In this document: piece after piece, positions 1-6,580 of the stretch
Layout of the letters: every line of letters begins with the position of its first letter
Position numbering within the stretch: position 1 is the first letter of the stretch
Source: an uncultured Bacilli bacterium
Lineage (GTDB): Bacteria > Bacillota_I > Bacilli_A > RF39 > UBA660
Length of the DNA stretch: 64,000 nt
Assembly: GCA_934130375.1 (NCBI GenBank)
Contig: CAKOXW010000005.1
Coordinates: 21,969-85,968 of the forward strand
Reading direction: 5' to 3'
The notes under the pieces: model-generated
What the model saw: the letters and a program-made list of their open reading frames with translations, nothing else
Databases searched by the model: none
Told to the model about the DNA's origin: nothing
Position numbers and translations under genes: made by a program

Positions 1-390
1 TGAGTAATATGTATCGTTTTTTTCTTTAGATGGAAAACCAGATACTGGGTTATTTATACCCTTTGGTTCAATAAACTTTATACCATCGTTTGATACAGTT
101 ATTGACGGATTTTCTATATATGTATTGTTATTGTGATAAGGTGTTGAAACCATGTAATAATGATATCCATTTACTTTTTCGGGAAAGTATAGAACTTTTG
201 GATGAGTTACTTCATTGTGCTTATCATAAGTTGGTATCTCTATCCATTTATTTATTGATAATTCTATCTCTTTCTTATCACTTTCTACATTTTTGTTTAC
301 ATAATTTTTCTTTATAACTGGTACATTTAATAAAGAAAATATACATATTAATAGAATTAAAATTTTAATAATAACTTTATATTTTTTCAC
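1..390 (-). CDS. Exported protein, N-terminal part (cut by window edge); beta-propeller/glycosidase-like start
   Basis: The frame is open from the window edge to a GTG at 390-388 (130 codons seen), preceded by GGTGG at the right spacing. An upstream ATG at 401 is in another frame and stops at once. The product begins with two lysines and a hydrophobic stretch (about residues 5-26), so it is probably anchored or secreted. Further on it reads HPKVLYF, then a Tyr-rich YHYYMVSTPY, ENPSITVSNDGIKF and NNPV. That order (expected partner, 'MVSTPY', 'ENPSI..SNDG') resembles the first blades of sialidase or GH43-like propellers, but the rest is missing. It has its own promoter (406-434) and lies beyond the tsf terminator, so it is a separate unit. 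Function is inferred only weakly. Confidence 0.7.
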   Translation of the reverse strand, partial: MKKYKVIIKILILLICIFSLLNVPVIKKNYVNKNVESDKKEIELSINKWIEIPTYDKHNEVTHPKVLYFPEKVNGYHYYMVSTPYHNNNTYIENPSITVSNDGIKFIEPKGINNPVSGFPSKEKNDTYYS

Positions 391-405
391 ACTACCACCA
401 TTATG

Positions 406-434
406 AATATATCATTTATTACTAATTTTTACAA
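406..434 (-). promoter_or_regulatory. Sigma-A-type promoter for the edge gene
   Basis: On the minus strand, TTGTAA (434-429) and TATATT (411-406) are separated by 17 nt. They lie 16 nt upstream of the GTG start at 390 and just after the tsf terminator. Confidence 0.55.
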
Positions 435-437
435 TAG

Positions 438-460
438 AAAAAACGACTAAAAAGTCGTTT
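438..460 (-). terminator. Rho-independent terminator of rpsB-tsf
   Basis: AAACGAC pairs with GTCGTTT across a 6-nt loop, followed on the minus strand by a run of T. The stem includes the last bases of the tsf stop codon. Confidence 0.85.
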
Positions 461-1331
461 ATCCATTTATTTGTTTTGCTACTTCTTCAGCAAAGTTTTC
501 TTCTCTTTTTTGCATTCCTTCGCCAACTTCATATCTAACCATGTTTTTAATAGTTCCACCATTTGCTTTAACAAATGCAGAAACACTCATCTTATCATCT
601 TTAACAAATGGTTGTTCAGTTAAACATACTTCTTCATAGAATTTTCTAATTCTTCCTTCAACCATCTTAATAGCAATTTGCTCTGGTTTTCCTTCATTCA
701 TTGCTATTTGCTTTTGAATTTCTCTTTCATGATCAACATCTTCTGCTGGAACGCTTTCTATATTTAAATACTTAGGTCTCATAGCAGCAGCATGCATAGA
801 TACATCTTTTGCAACTTCACTACTTGCGCCTTCAACTACAGTTAAAACCCCAATTTTACCATTCATATGAATGTATGAACCAAAGTTTTCACTATCAGTT
901 TTCTCTAAAATTTCAAATCTTCTAAAACTAATCTTTTCACCAATCTTAGCAATCTTATTAGTAATAGTATCTTCTAATGTTCCATCTTCAGTACTTAGCT
1001 TTAATGCTTCTTCTACTGTTTTTACATTTGAATTAATTAATACATTTGAAATTGTTTTAATTAAGTCTTTAAATTCATCATTTTTAGCAACAAAGTCAGT
1101 TTCTGAATTAACTTCAATTATAACTGCCTTATTACCTTCTATAAGAATATTAACAAGTCCTTCACAAGCAATTCTATCAGCCTTCTTAGCAGCTTTAGAA
1201 ATACCTTTTTCTCTTAACCACTCAGAAGATTTTTCAATATTGCCTTCACATGCTTCAAGAGCTTTTTTACAATCAAGCATACCAGCACCAGTTAATTCTC
1301 TTAATTCTTTTACTAGACTTGCAGTAATCAT
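459..1331 (-). CDS. tsf: Translation elongation factor Ts
   Basis: EF-Ts recycles EF-Tu by exchanging GDP for GTP in the cytoplasm. The 290-residue length is normal. The N-terminal UBA-like domain (about residues 1-45) shows the family signature around LTGAGMLDCKKAL. It is followed by the EF-Tu-contacting TDFVAKNDEF motif near residue 80 and by the core and coiled-coil regions. The start is fixed by AGGAGGAA 6 nt upstream of ATG. It follows rpsB by 10 nt, with its ribosome binding site inside that gap, so the two are co-transcribed as in most bacteria. A terminator overlaps the stop. Nothing about it is unusual. Confidence 0.98.
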   Translation of the reverse strand: MITASLVKELRELTGAGMLDCKKALEACEGNIEKSSEWLREKGISKAAKKADRIACEGLVNILIEGNKAVIIEVNSETDFVAKNDEFKDLIKTISNVLINSNVKTVEEALKLSTEDGTLEDTITNKIAKIGEKISFRRFEILEKTDSENFGSYIHMNGKIGVLTVVEGASSEVAKDVSMHAAAMRPKYLNIESVPAEDVDHEREIQKQIAMNEGKPEQIAIKMVEGRIRKFYEEVCLTEQPFVKDDKMSVSAFVKANGGTIKNMVRYEVGEGMQKREENFAEEVAKQING

Positions 1332-1341
1332 AAATTCCTCC

Positions 1342-2286
1342 TTAAGCTTTTAAACTTGAAATAAGTTCATCTTTTTTCATTTTAGAATATCCTTCGATAT
1401 TTTTTTCTTTTGCTAAATTCTTTAGTTCAGCAACTGTCATTTTAGATAAATCAACTTTATTCTTTTTAGTTTCTTTATCTTCGGCTTTTTCTTCTTTAAC
1501 AGTCTTCTCTACTTTAGCAACTTTTTCTTCTTTTTCAACTTTTTTATTTTCTTTTTCTTCTTTATGAGTATTCTTTTCATCTTCAGTAACAAAGTCAATC
1601 ATAGGATTACCATTTACTTCAGCAAATGCATTATTAAGTACTCCCATAACTACTTTAACAGCACGGATTGCATCGTCATTAGCAGGTATTACATAATCAA
1701 CATCATCTGGATCGCAGTTAGTATCTACTATTCCAAATACAGGGATATGTAATCTTCTTGCTTCTCTTATTGCATTAATTTCTTTACGTGGGTCAACGAT
1801 AACTAAAGCTTCTGGAACTTTCTTCATGTTTCTAATACCACATAAATACTTATTTAATTTTTCATATTCCTTACGAATTTTAATAACTTCTTTCTTAGGA
1901 AGTTGTTCAAATACACCATCTTTCTCCATCTTTTCGATTTCATCAAGACGATTAATTCTCTTTCTAATTGTTCTAAAGTTAGTTAAAGTTCCACCTAACC
2001 ATCTTTCATTTACATAGAACATATTAGTTCTTTCTGCTTCTTCCTTTGCAGCTTCTTGTGCTTGTTTCTTAGTACCAACAAATAATACCTTTCCACCATT
2101 TTCAGCTATTTTATGTAATTCAGCATAAGCCTCTTCAATAGCCTTAGCAGTTTTTTGTAAATCGATAATATAAATATCATCTCTTGCTGTGAAAATATAC
2201 TCTTTCATTTTAGGGTTCCATCTTTTAGTTTGATGACCAAAGTGTACACCCGCTTCAAGTAAATAACTCATTGAAACTACTGTCAT
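1342..2286 (-). CDS. rpsB: Ribosomal protein S2 with a charged linker and C-terminal Rho_N-like domain
   Basis: Residues 1 to about 235 are ordinary S2: EAGVHFGHQTKRWNPKM at the start, then the DLQKT, RWLGGTLTNF and 'VIVDP..E..AI.EA..L.IP' motifs. The total of 314 residues is about 60-70 more than the usual S2. The extension has a Lys/Glu-rich linker (about 236-275) and a short helical domain, DLSKMTVAELKNLAKEKNIE, ending SKMKKDELISSLKA. This matches the pattern of the Rho N-terminal (SAP-like) nucleic-acid-binding fold. The extension is in frame, with no sign of frameshift, so it is a real fusion. The start has AGGAGG 8 nt upstream. A strong promoter lies at 2394-2422, leaving a leader of about 100 nt. 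Confidence 0.97.
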   Translation of the reverse strand: MTVVSMSYLLEAGVHFGHQTKRWNPKMKEYIFTARDDIYIIDLQKTAKAIEEAYAELHKIAENGGKVLFVGTKKQAQEAAKEEAERTNMFYVNERWLGGTLTNFRTIRKRINRLDEIEKMEKDGVFEQLPKKEVIKIRKEYEKLNKYLCGIRNMKKVPEALVIVDPRKEINAIREARRLHIPVFGIVDTNCDPDDVDYVIPANDDAIRAVKVVMGVLNNAFAEVNGNPMIDFVTEDEKNTHKEEKENKKVEKEEKVAKVEKTVKEEKAEDKETKKNKVDLSKMTVAELKNLAKEKNIEGYSKMKKDELISSLKA

Positions 2287-2387
2287 ATTTCATTCCTCCT
2301 TTTGTTTAACTACTGAATATTTCTAATAAGCACCACCAATTTTGGCACGAGATACTTAAATCCATATTCATGCATTTTAAAAAAGCC
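2287..2387 (-). promoter_or_regulatory. rpsB 5' leader, possible autoregulatory region
   Basis: About 100 nt lie between the predicted transcription start and the rpsB ribosome binding site. They hold a small self-complementary stretch, CCAAAATTGG, and a G/T-rich GGTGGTGC. Long leaders on r-protein operons often carry autogenous control sites. No known S2 leader motif is recognisable here, so regulation is only a possibility. Confidence 0.25.
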
Positions 2388-2393
2388 AAAGAT

Positions 2394-2422
2394 ATTATAG
2401 CAAATAATACACACTTTAACAA
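2394..2422 (-). promoter_or_regulatory. Sigma-A promoter of rpsB-tsf
   Basis: On the minus strand, TTGTTA (2422-2417), a 17-nt spacer and a perfect TATAAT (2399-2394) form a strong housekeeping promoter, as expected for an r-protein operon. Confidence 0.8.
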
Positions 2423-2436
2423 TAGAAAAATGAAAA

Positions 2437-2457
2437 AAGTGCCAGTAACTAGCACTT
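2437..2457 (-). terminator. Terminator after the short prepilin gene
   Basis: AAGTGC pairs with GCACTT around a 9-nt loop, followed on the minus strand by a run of T. It separates the short prepilin gene from the rpsB promoter. Confidence 0.7.
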
Positions 2458-2482
2458 AATTTATATTTCTAATTTAAACATA

Positions 2483-2674
2483 TTATCTTTTGTACCCAAC
2501 CTTTTTCTTTTCTGCTTGTGCCGCAATAGTTTTCGCACTACTTTCAAATGATGCTTTTTTACTACTACTTATCACTTCACTTATTTTAGGTACCGCAATA
2601 ACTAATATTATCGCTAGTATTACTATTACTGCTAATAATTCAACCAAAGTAAACCCTTTAACCTTGTTTTTCAT
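2483..2674 (-). CDS. Very short prepilin-like protein (63 residues), probably a truncated remnant
   Basis: It begins MKNKVKGFTLVELLAV, a type IV prepilin leader with Gly at -1, Phe at +1 and Glu at +5, followed by the hydrophobic helix and the stretch SEVISSSKKASFESSAKTIA. The first 55 residues align closely with the proteins at 37213 and 63017. Where those continue with KKYTENQVLDG, this one ends AEKKKVGYKR and stops. It therefore has only the N-terminal helix and no globular head. ATG 2674 is preferred because AGGAGGTG lies just upstream; an earlier in-frame ATG at 2728 sits in the G run and has no ribosome binding site. A terminator follows. It may be a decayed copy or a minimal minor pseudopilin. 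Confidence 0.65.
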   Translation of the reverse strand: MKNKVKGFTLVELLAVIVILAIILVIAVPKISEVISSSKKASFESSAKTIAAQAEKKKVGYKR

Positions 2675-2702
2675 AATGAAAACACCTCCTATAAATTCTT
2701 GT

Positions 2703-2740
2703 TTTATAAGATAACACCCCCCCCCCATTTGACAATGGGC
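2703..2740 (-). repeat. Hairpin plus run of 10 G upstream of a prepilin gene (copy 1)
   Basis: On the minus strand, CCCATT-GTCA-AATGGG forms a hairpin whose right arm runs into ten G (C run 2717-2726), then TGTTAT. The same block occurs at 38588-38624 with nine G. TTGTCA at 2735-2730 and either TATCTT (16-nt gap) or TATAAA (21-nt gap) could be promoter boxes around the run. Alternatively, the block lies in the 5' UTR of the promoter at 2808-2836. Confidence 0.7.
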
Positions 2741-2807
2741 AGAGGTGAGTGCTAGTCATTATAAATTTTTTATTTCTTCGTAAAAACCTTATTTTTACTA
2801 TACCTAA

Positions 2808-2836
2808 AGTATACACTAAAATGTTTGCTTTTGCAA
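2808..2836 (-). promoter_or_regulatory. Candidate promoter for the short prepilin gene
   Basis: On the minus strand, TTGCAA (2836-2831), a 17-nt spacer and TATACT (2813-2808). Transcription from here would carry the hairpin and G run in a 5' UTR of about 125 nt. Confidence 0.45.
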
Positions 2837-2859
2837 TTGTTTTCAAATCCTATTTTTTA

Positions 2860-3813
2860 TCATTTTTTAAAAGCAAAATTATTTATTTCATCTGATTGAT
2901 TGCCTATATGTGCTTTTTTAAATTCTCTATAATTTGTCTTATTAGTTATACTGTTCTTTAATAAATATTGCAAATAATCTCTGATATCTTTATTTTCCTC
3001 TGTTTCTAATCTTTTTTCTAATTCTTCTTTACTTCTTTTTAAAACATGACCATCTTTTAGATAATATTCAATATTTAGTTGAGAATACTCTAACCATTCT
3101 GGATAATCTTTAATCGTTTCATCAAATGCATCTTCAAAATTTAAATAATTATCATTAAAGTTATAACTATATCTTAAATCTCTTAAGTGAATATTATACT
3201 GATTAATATTATTTTCAAGACTTGTAAATAGTTCTTGCAATTGTGTATCAGATATTGAAATATTAACTAATTTTATAAACTCCCAAAAATTACCTATCGC
3301 ATCTATTTCAACAATTTTTTCTTCTGAAAAAAGTGAATAATTACAAGTATAATAACTATCGTTTATAACTATTTTCATTTTTGTATCTAATTTAGTATCT
3401 GCTATTCTTAAAAGTCTTTCTTTTATTATTCTTATTATATTCTTATCAATTTTACCTAACAATATATCGTACTTAGTTTTAAAATGATTAAGTTCGTGAA
3501 AAATATGTATCATAGAATTAATGTTGCCATTATAAATTTCTCTAATTACACTTTCATTTATTACAATCTTATTACTTAAATCATCAAATGTACCCAAACA
3601 ATGTTGAGACATTTCCTCTATTTCAAAAAAATATTTATCTTTATTATATTCAGTATCTTCTAGATAAGATTTCATAATAACCATAATAAATTTAGACAAA
3701 GTATTCTTAAAATCTTCATAAGTAACTTCATTTTCAATATAATGTTTTTTAATCATTGATTGAAAATGAATAAATTCTTTAGAATTAATTACTTTTTCAT
3801 TTAAAATTTTCAT
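2860..3813 (-). CDS. Unknown protein with an HEXXH zinc-peptidase motif
   Basis: This 317-residue protein has no signal peptide or membrane segment. Residues 106-110 read HELNH inside the helix-like stretch MIHIFHELNHFKTKY, the form expected of a gluzincin-type HEXXH site with the first Glu as catalyst. A third metal ligand could be an acidic residue in the EDAFDETIKDYPEW region (about 230-245), but this cannot be settled by eye. The ends are charged and helical. AGAGGT precedes the ATG. The stop is TGA followed at once by TAA, which is rare in this window. The 3' repeat element of the upstream gene (3855-3875) runs directly into this gene's ribosome binding site, with no terminator between them. 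Function unknown; intracellular peptidase is an inference. Confidence 0.75.
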   Translation of the reverse strand: MKILNEKVINSKEFIHFQSMIKKHYIENEVTYEDFKNTLSKFIMVIMKSYLEDTEYNKDKYFFEIEEMSQHCLGTFDDLSNKIVINESVIREIYNGNINSMIHIFHELNHFKTKYDILLGKIDKNIIRIIKERLLRIADTKLDTKMKIVINDSYYTCNYSLFSEEKIVEIDAIGNFWEFIKLVNISISDTQLQELFTSLENNINQYNIHLRDLRYSYNFNDNYLNFEDAFDETIKDYPEWLEYSQLNIEYYLKDGHVLKRSKEELEKRLETEENKDIRDYLQYLLKNSITNKTNYREFKKAHIGNQSDEINNFAFKK

Positions 3814-3854
3814 AGTTAATACCTCTTTCTTTCATTATTGCAACATAAACTATC

Positions 3855-3875
3855 AAAGCCCACGACTACACATAA
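3855..3875 (-). repeat. 3' repeat element, copy 1
   Basis: The plus-strand reading is AAAGCCCACGACTACACATA followed by A, 5 nt downstream of the stop codon of the gene at 3881-4387. The flanking CAACATAAACTAT is shared with the copy at 55558. Confidence 0.75.
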
Positions 3876-3880
3876 GAATT

Positions 3881-4387
3881 TTACTTTGTTAATGTCTTTT
3901 CACTAATTAAAGTAACATCAGTTAGATTAGTACCATTTATATCTTTATCATATAATTTATCTATATCAATAACTGCATTAATGCTACCAGTAAAATCTGC
4001 TCTTGGGATATAACAATCATCAAAAGGTCCAGTAAAAGTAACACCTTCTAACTTAGTATCTCTTAAATCTTTATTGCATACAGTTTGAGGATTAATATGA
4101 ACATTATTAAACTTACTAAAATCAACTCCCCTTGCTCTAAAATTATCAAATGAAACATGTTCAAAGTCTATAATTGGCATAAATACTTCAAGAGGAGAAA
4201 ATCTCTTAAATCCAGTATCATCATAATCAAATAATAATAATTCAAGTTCTTCACTAGAATATTTCATTTTCTTATAAACATTAATATCAAGACTAAGTAT
4301 TCTCTTAACAAAATCTTCTCTCAATACTTCCCTTTTCGCATCTTTTAAACATTTCTTAAATAATTCTTTTTTCTCACTAAATTTCAT
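3881..4387 (-). CDS. Degenerate pentapeptide-repeat-like cytoplasmic protein
   Basis: This 168-residue protein has a charged helical N-terminus (residues 1-60), then a run where hydrophobic and small residues recur about every fifth position: VSFDNFRARGVDFSKFNNV, DLRDTKLEGVTFTGPF, RADFTGSINAV, GTNLTDVTL. This is the weak A(D/N)LXX pattern of a right-handed beta-helix. Such proteins act as targets, inhibitors or scaffolds, and no specific partner can be read. The start is supported by AGGTGTG 6 nt upstream. It follows priA by 7 nt, so it is probably co-transcribed with it. A 3' repeat element follows the stop. Confidence 0.7.
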   Translation of the reverse strand: MKFSEKKELFKKCLKDAKREVLREDFVKRILSLDINVYKKMKYSSEELELLLFDYDDTGFKRFSPLEVFMPIIDFEHVSFDNFRARGVDFSKFNNVHINPQTVCNKDLRDTKLEGVTFTGPFDDCYIPRADFTGSINAVIDIDKLYDKDINGTNLTDVTLISEKTLTK

Positions 4388-4394
4388 AACACAC

Positions 4395-6503
4395 CTACAA
4401 TCTAACTGGATTAAAATCTATCTCCAGTTTATTATTTTTAATAAATTTCTCTATATCATATAGAACACTATACAAATTCTCTTTATCCTTGTACTTAACA
4501 ATTAATTGAAACTTATACACATTATTAATCTTAAGCGCATAAGATGGTCCTAGTACGACAAAATTATTACTTAATTTACTTTTTAAATAATTATCCACTC
4601 TTGTAATATCATTAAATCCTTTATCATAGTCATTTGATAACACTCTAATTGCTACAATATTAGTAAAAGGTGGATAATTTAAAGACTTTCTTATCTTTAT
4701 TTCTTTTTTATAAAAGTTAATATAATCATGATTAGTTGCATACTTAATAGAATAATGATCAGGATTATATGTTTGTATAATTGCTATACCATCTTTTTTT
4801 CTACCAGCCCTACCTTCTACTTGTGTAAGTAGGGAAAATGTTCTCTCAGCACTTTTATAGTCTGGAATATTTAAAGAAGAATCTCCATTTAATACTATAA
4901 CCAAAGTAACATTATCAAAATCAAGACCTTTTGATATCATCTGAGTACCAAGTAATATATCATATTTATAATCATTAAAATCATTAATTATTGCCTCATG
5001 CATACCTTTATTACTAGTTGTATCTCTATCCATACGTACTACTCTAGCATTATATTTAGTATTAAGTAATTCCTCTATTTTCTCAGTACCACTACCCTTT
5101 AATACAAGGTATTTAGATTTACAATTAGGACATATATCATATTTTAAAGTACTATAATCACAATAATGACATTTTAAAGTATTAGTCTTTTTATGATAAG
5201 TTAAACTAATATCACAATTAGGACATTTAATTACATTACCACACTCATTACATATTATATAATTTGAATATCCTCTTCTATTAATAAGTATCATTATTTG
5301 TTCTTTTTTTAAAAGTCTATCTCTTATTAATTCATCTGCTCTTCTAGAAATAATAGGATGATTATTTTTTATTTCTAATTTCATATCTACTACTTCTACT
5401 TTAGGTAATTTAATATTATTTACTCTAGTTAATAAATTAACAAGTTCATATCTACCTACATATGCTTTAGAATAATCTACTAAACTAGGAGTAGCACTTC
5501 CAAGTAATAATTTACACTTATGATACTCAATTCTTTTAATAGCAATATCTATAGCATTATACCTTGGATTATTCTCTTGCTTATAAGTATCTTCATGTTC
5601 TTCATCAATAATAATAATCCCAATATTACTAAGTGGTGCGAATATAGCACTCCTTGTTCCTATCACTAGACGTACCTTATTTCCTGCTATCTTTCTATAT
5701 TCATCAAATCTCTCTCCATCAGAAAGACCACTATGAAGTACAGCAATATCTTTAAAAACGCTTCTAAATCTAGATATTACTTGAGTAGTAAGTGATATCT
5801 CAGGCACAAGCACAATAGCATTCTTACCATTTTTAAGAGTATCACTTATTAAATGCATATACACTTCAGTTTTCCCACTACCAGTTACACCATGAAGTAA
5901 TACAATATCCTTCTTAGAATTCTTAATTTGATTATATGCATCACTTTGTTCTTTAGTAAGTACTTTTAAATTACTATCCATACTATCAATATTGTATCTA
6001 TTTACCTCACACTTAACTTCTTCTAATATACCTTCATTTATTAATCTTTTTAATATTTCTCTATTCTTAACCTTAGACTTTACAACTAAATCTTCATAAC
6101 AAAACAAATCTAAAATATTAGCTTCGCCCTTAGTAGGATTATCTTTATTTTTTATTTTCTTAATATAAGTTACATACTTGATATTAATCTTACTATCTGC
6201 AAGCTTTAAGGATTTCGGTAACATTGCCTCATAAGATGCGACTAAAGAAGATAAGTATGTATCTCTCATATATTTTCCAAGTTCAATTAATTCTTCATTT
6301 AGTATTGGTTTAGTATCAATTACTCTAATGATTTCTTTAACCTCAAAATCACATTCTTTTTTATAACCAATTACAATACCAATAATACTTCTTTTCATAA
6401 GAGGAACTTCTACTCTAGAACCAATTAAAACTTTTTCATTTGATTTATAAGTAAATACTTTTTCACCAAATGTCTTTATATTAACTAAAACATCTATAAG
6501 CAT
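4395..6503 (-). CDS. priA: Primosomal protein N' (replication restart helicase)
   Basis: PriA reloads the replicative helicase at stalled forks. The product is 702 residues from ATG 6503, which has GGGAGGTAG just upstream; a longer reading from 6560 runs back into a terminator and is rejected. The order is: 3'-DNA-binding domain (about 1-100); Walker A GVTGSGKT (205-212); DEEHE Walker B (300-304); GSATPS (335-340); eight zinc-binding cysteines in four CxxC pairs at 418/421, 427/430, 445/448 and 458/461; then the helicase C lobe with QVEGRAGRKKDG. It is full length, with no missing motif, and leads the short unit with the pentapeptide-like gene. Confidence 0.97.
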   Translation of the reverse strand: MLIDVLVNIKTFGEKVFTYKSNEKVLIGSRVEVPLMKRSIIGIVIGYKKECDFEVKEIIRVIDTKPILNEELIELGKYMRDTYLSSLVASYEAMLPKSLKLADSKINIKYVTYIKKIKNKDNPTKGEANILDLFCYEDLVVKSKVKNREILKRLINEGILEEVKCEVNRYNIDSMDSNLKVLTKEQSDAYNQIKNSKKDIVLLHGVTGSGKTEVYMHLISDTLKNGKNAIVLVPEISLTTQVISRFRSVFKDIAVLHSGLSDGERFDEYRKIAGNKVRLVIGTRSAIFAPLSNIGIIIIDEEHEDTYKQENNPRYNAIDIAIKRIEYHKCKLLLGSATPSLVDYSKAYVGRYELVNLLTRVNNIKLPKVEVVDMKLEIKNNHPIISRRADELIRDRLLKKEQIMILINRRGYSNYIICNECGNVIKCPNCDISLTYHKKTNTLKCHYCDYSTLKYDICPNCKSKYLVLKGSGTEKIEELLNTKYNARVVRMDRDTTSNKGMHEAIINDFNDYKYDILLGTQMISKGLDFDNVTLVIVLNGDSSLNIPDYKSAERTFSLLTQVEGRAGRKKDGIAIIQTYNPDHYSIKYATNHDYINFYKKEIKIRKSLNYPPFTNIVAIRVLSNDYDKGFNDITRVDNYLKSKLSNNFVVLGPSYALKINNVYKFQLIVKYKDKENLYSVLYDIEKFIKNNKLEIDFNPVRL

Positions 6504-6541
6504 AACTACCTCCCTTATATCAATTTTATCATAAATTAAAG

Positions 6542-6568
6542 AAAAAAGAGTTATTTTCACTCTTTTTT
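6542..6568 (-). terminator. Terminator after the prepilin/InlB/glycine-rich gene
   Basis: AAAAAAGAGT pairs with ACTCTTTTTT around a 7-nt loop, 13 nt beyond the stop at 6581. It separates this gene from priA. Confidence 0.8.
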
Positions 6569-6580
6569 TAGTTTATTTTT

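Noticed and set aside
871..1353. 160-codon plus-strand open frame opposite tsf
   Set aside because: Antisense of a highly conserved gene, no ribosome binding site, composition of a mirrored reading frame.
2658..2846. 62-codon frame running through the hairpin and G run into the prepilin start
   Set aside because: It starts without a ribosome binding site and overlaps the prepilin gene out of frame. A slip-dependent fusion is conceivable, but the copy at 38.6 kb meets a stop in the comparable frame.
6504..6560. N-terminal extension of PriA by 19 residues
   Set aside because: The added codons lie in the terminator of the neighbouring gene; the internal ATG has a strong ribosome binding site and the normal PriA N-terminus.
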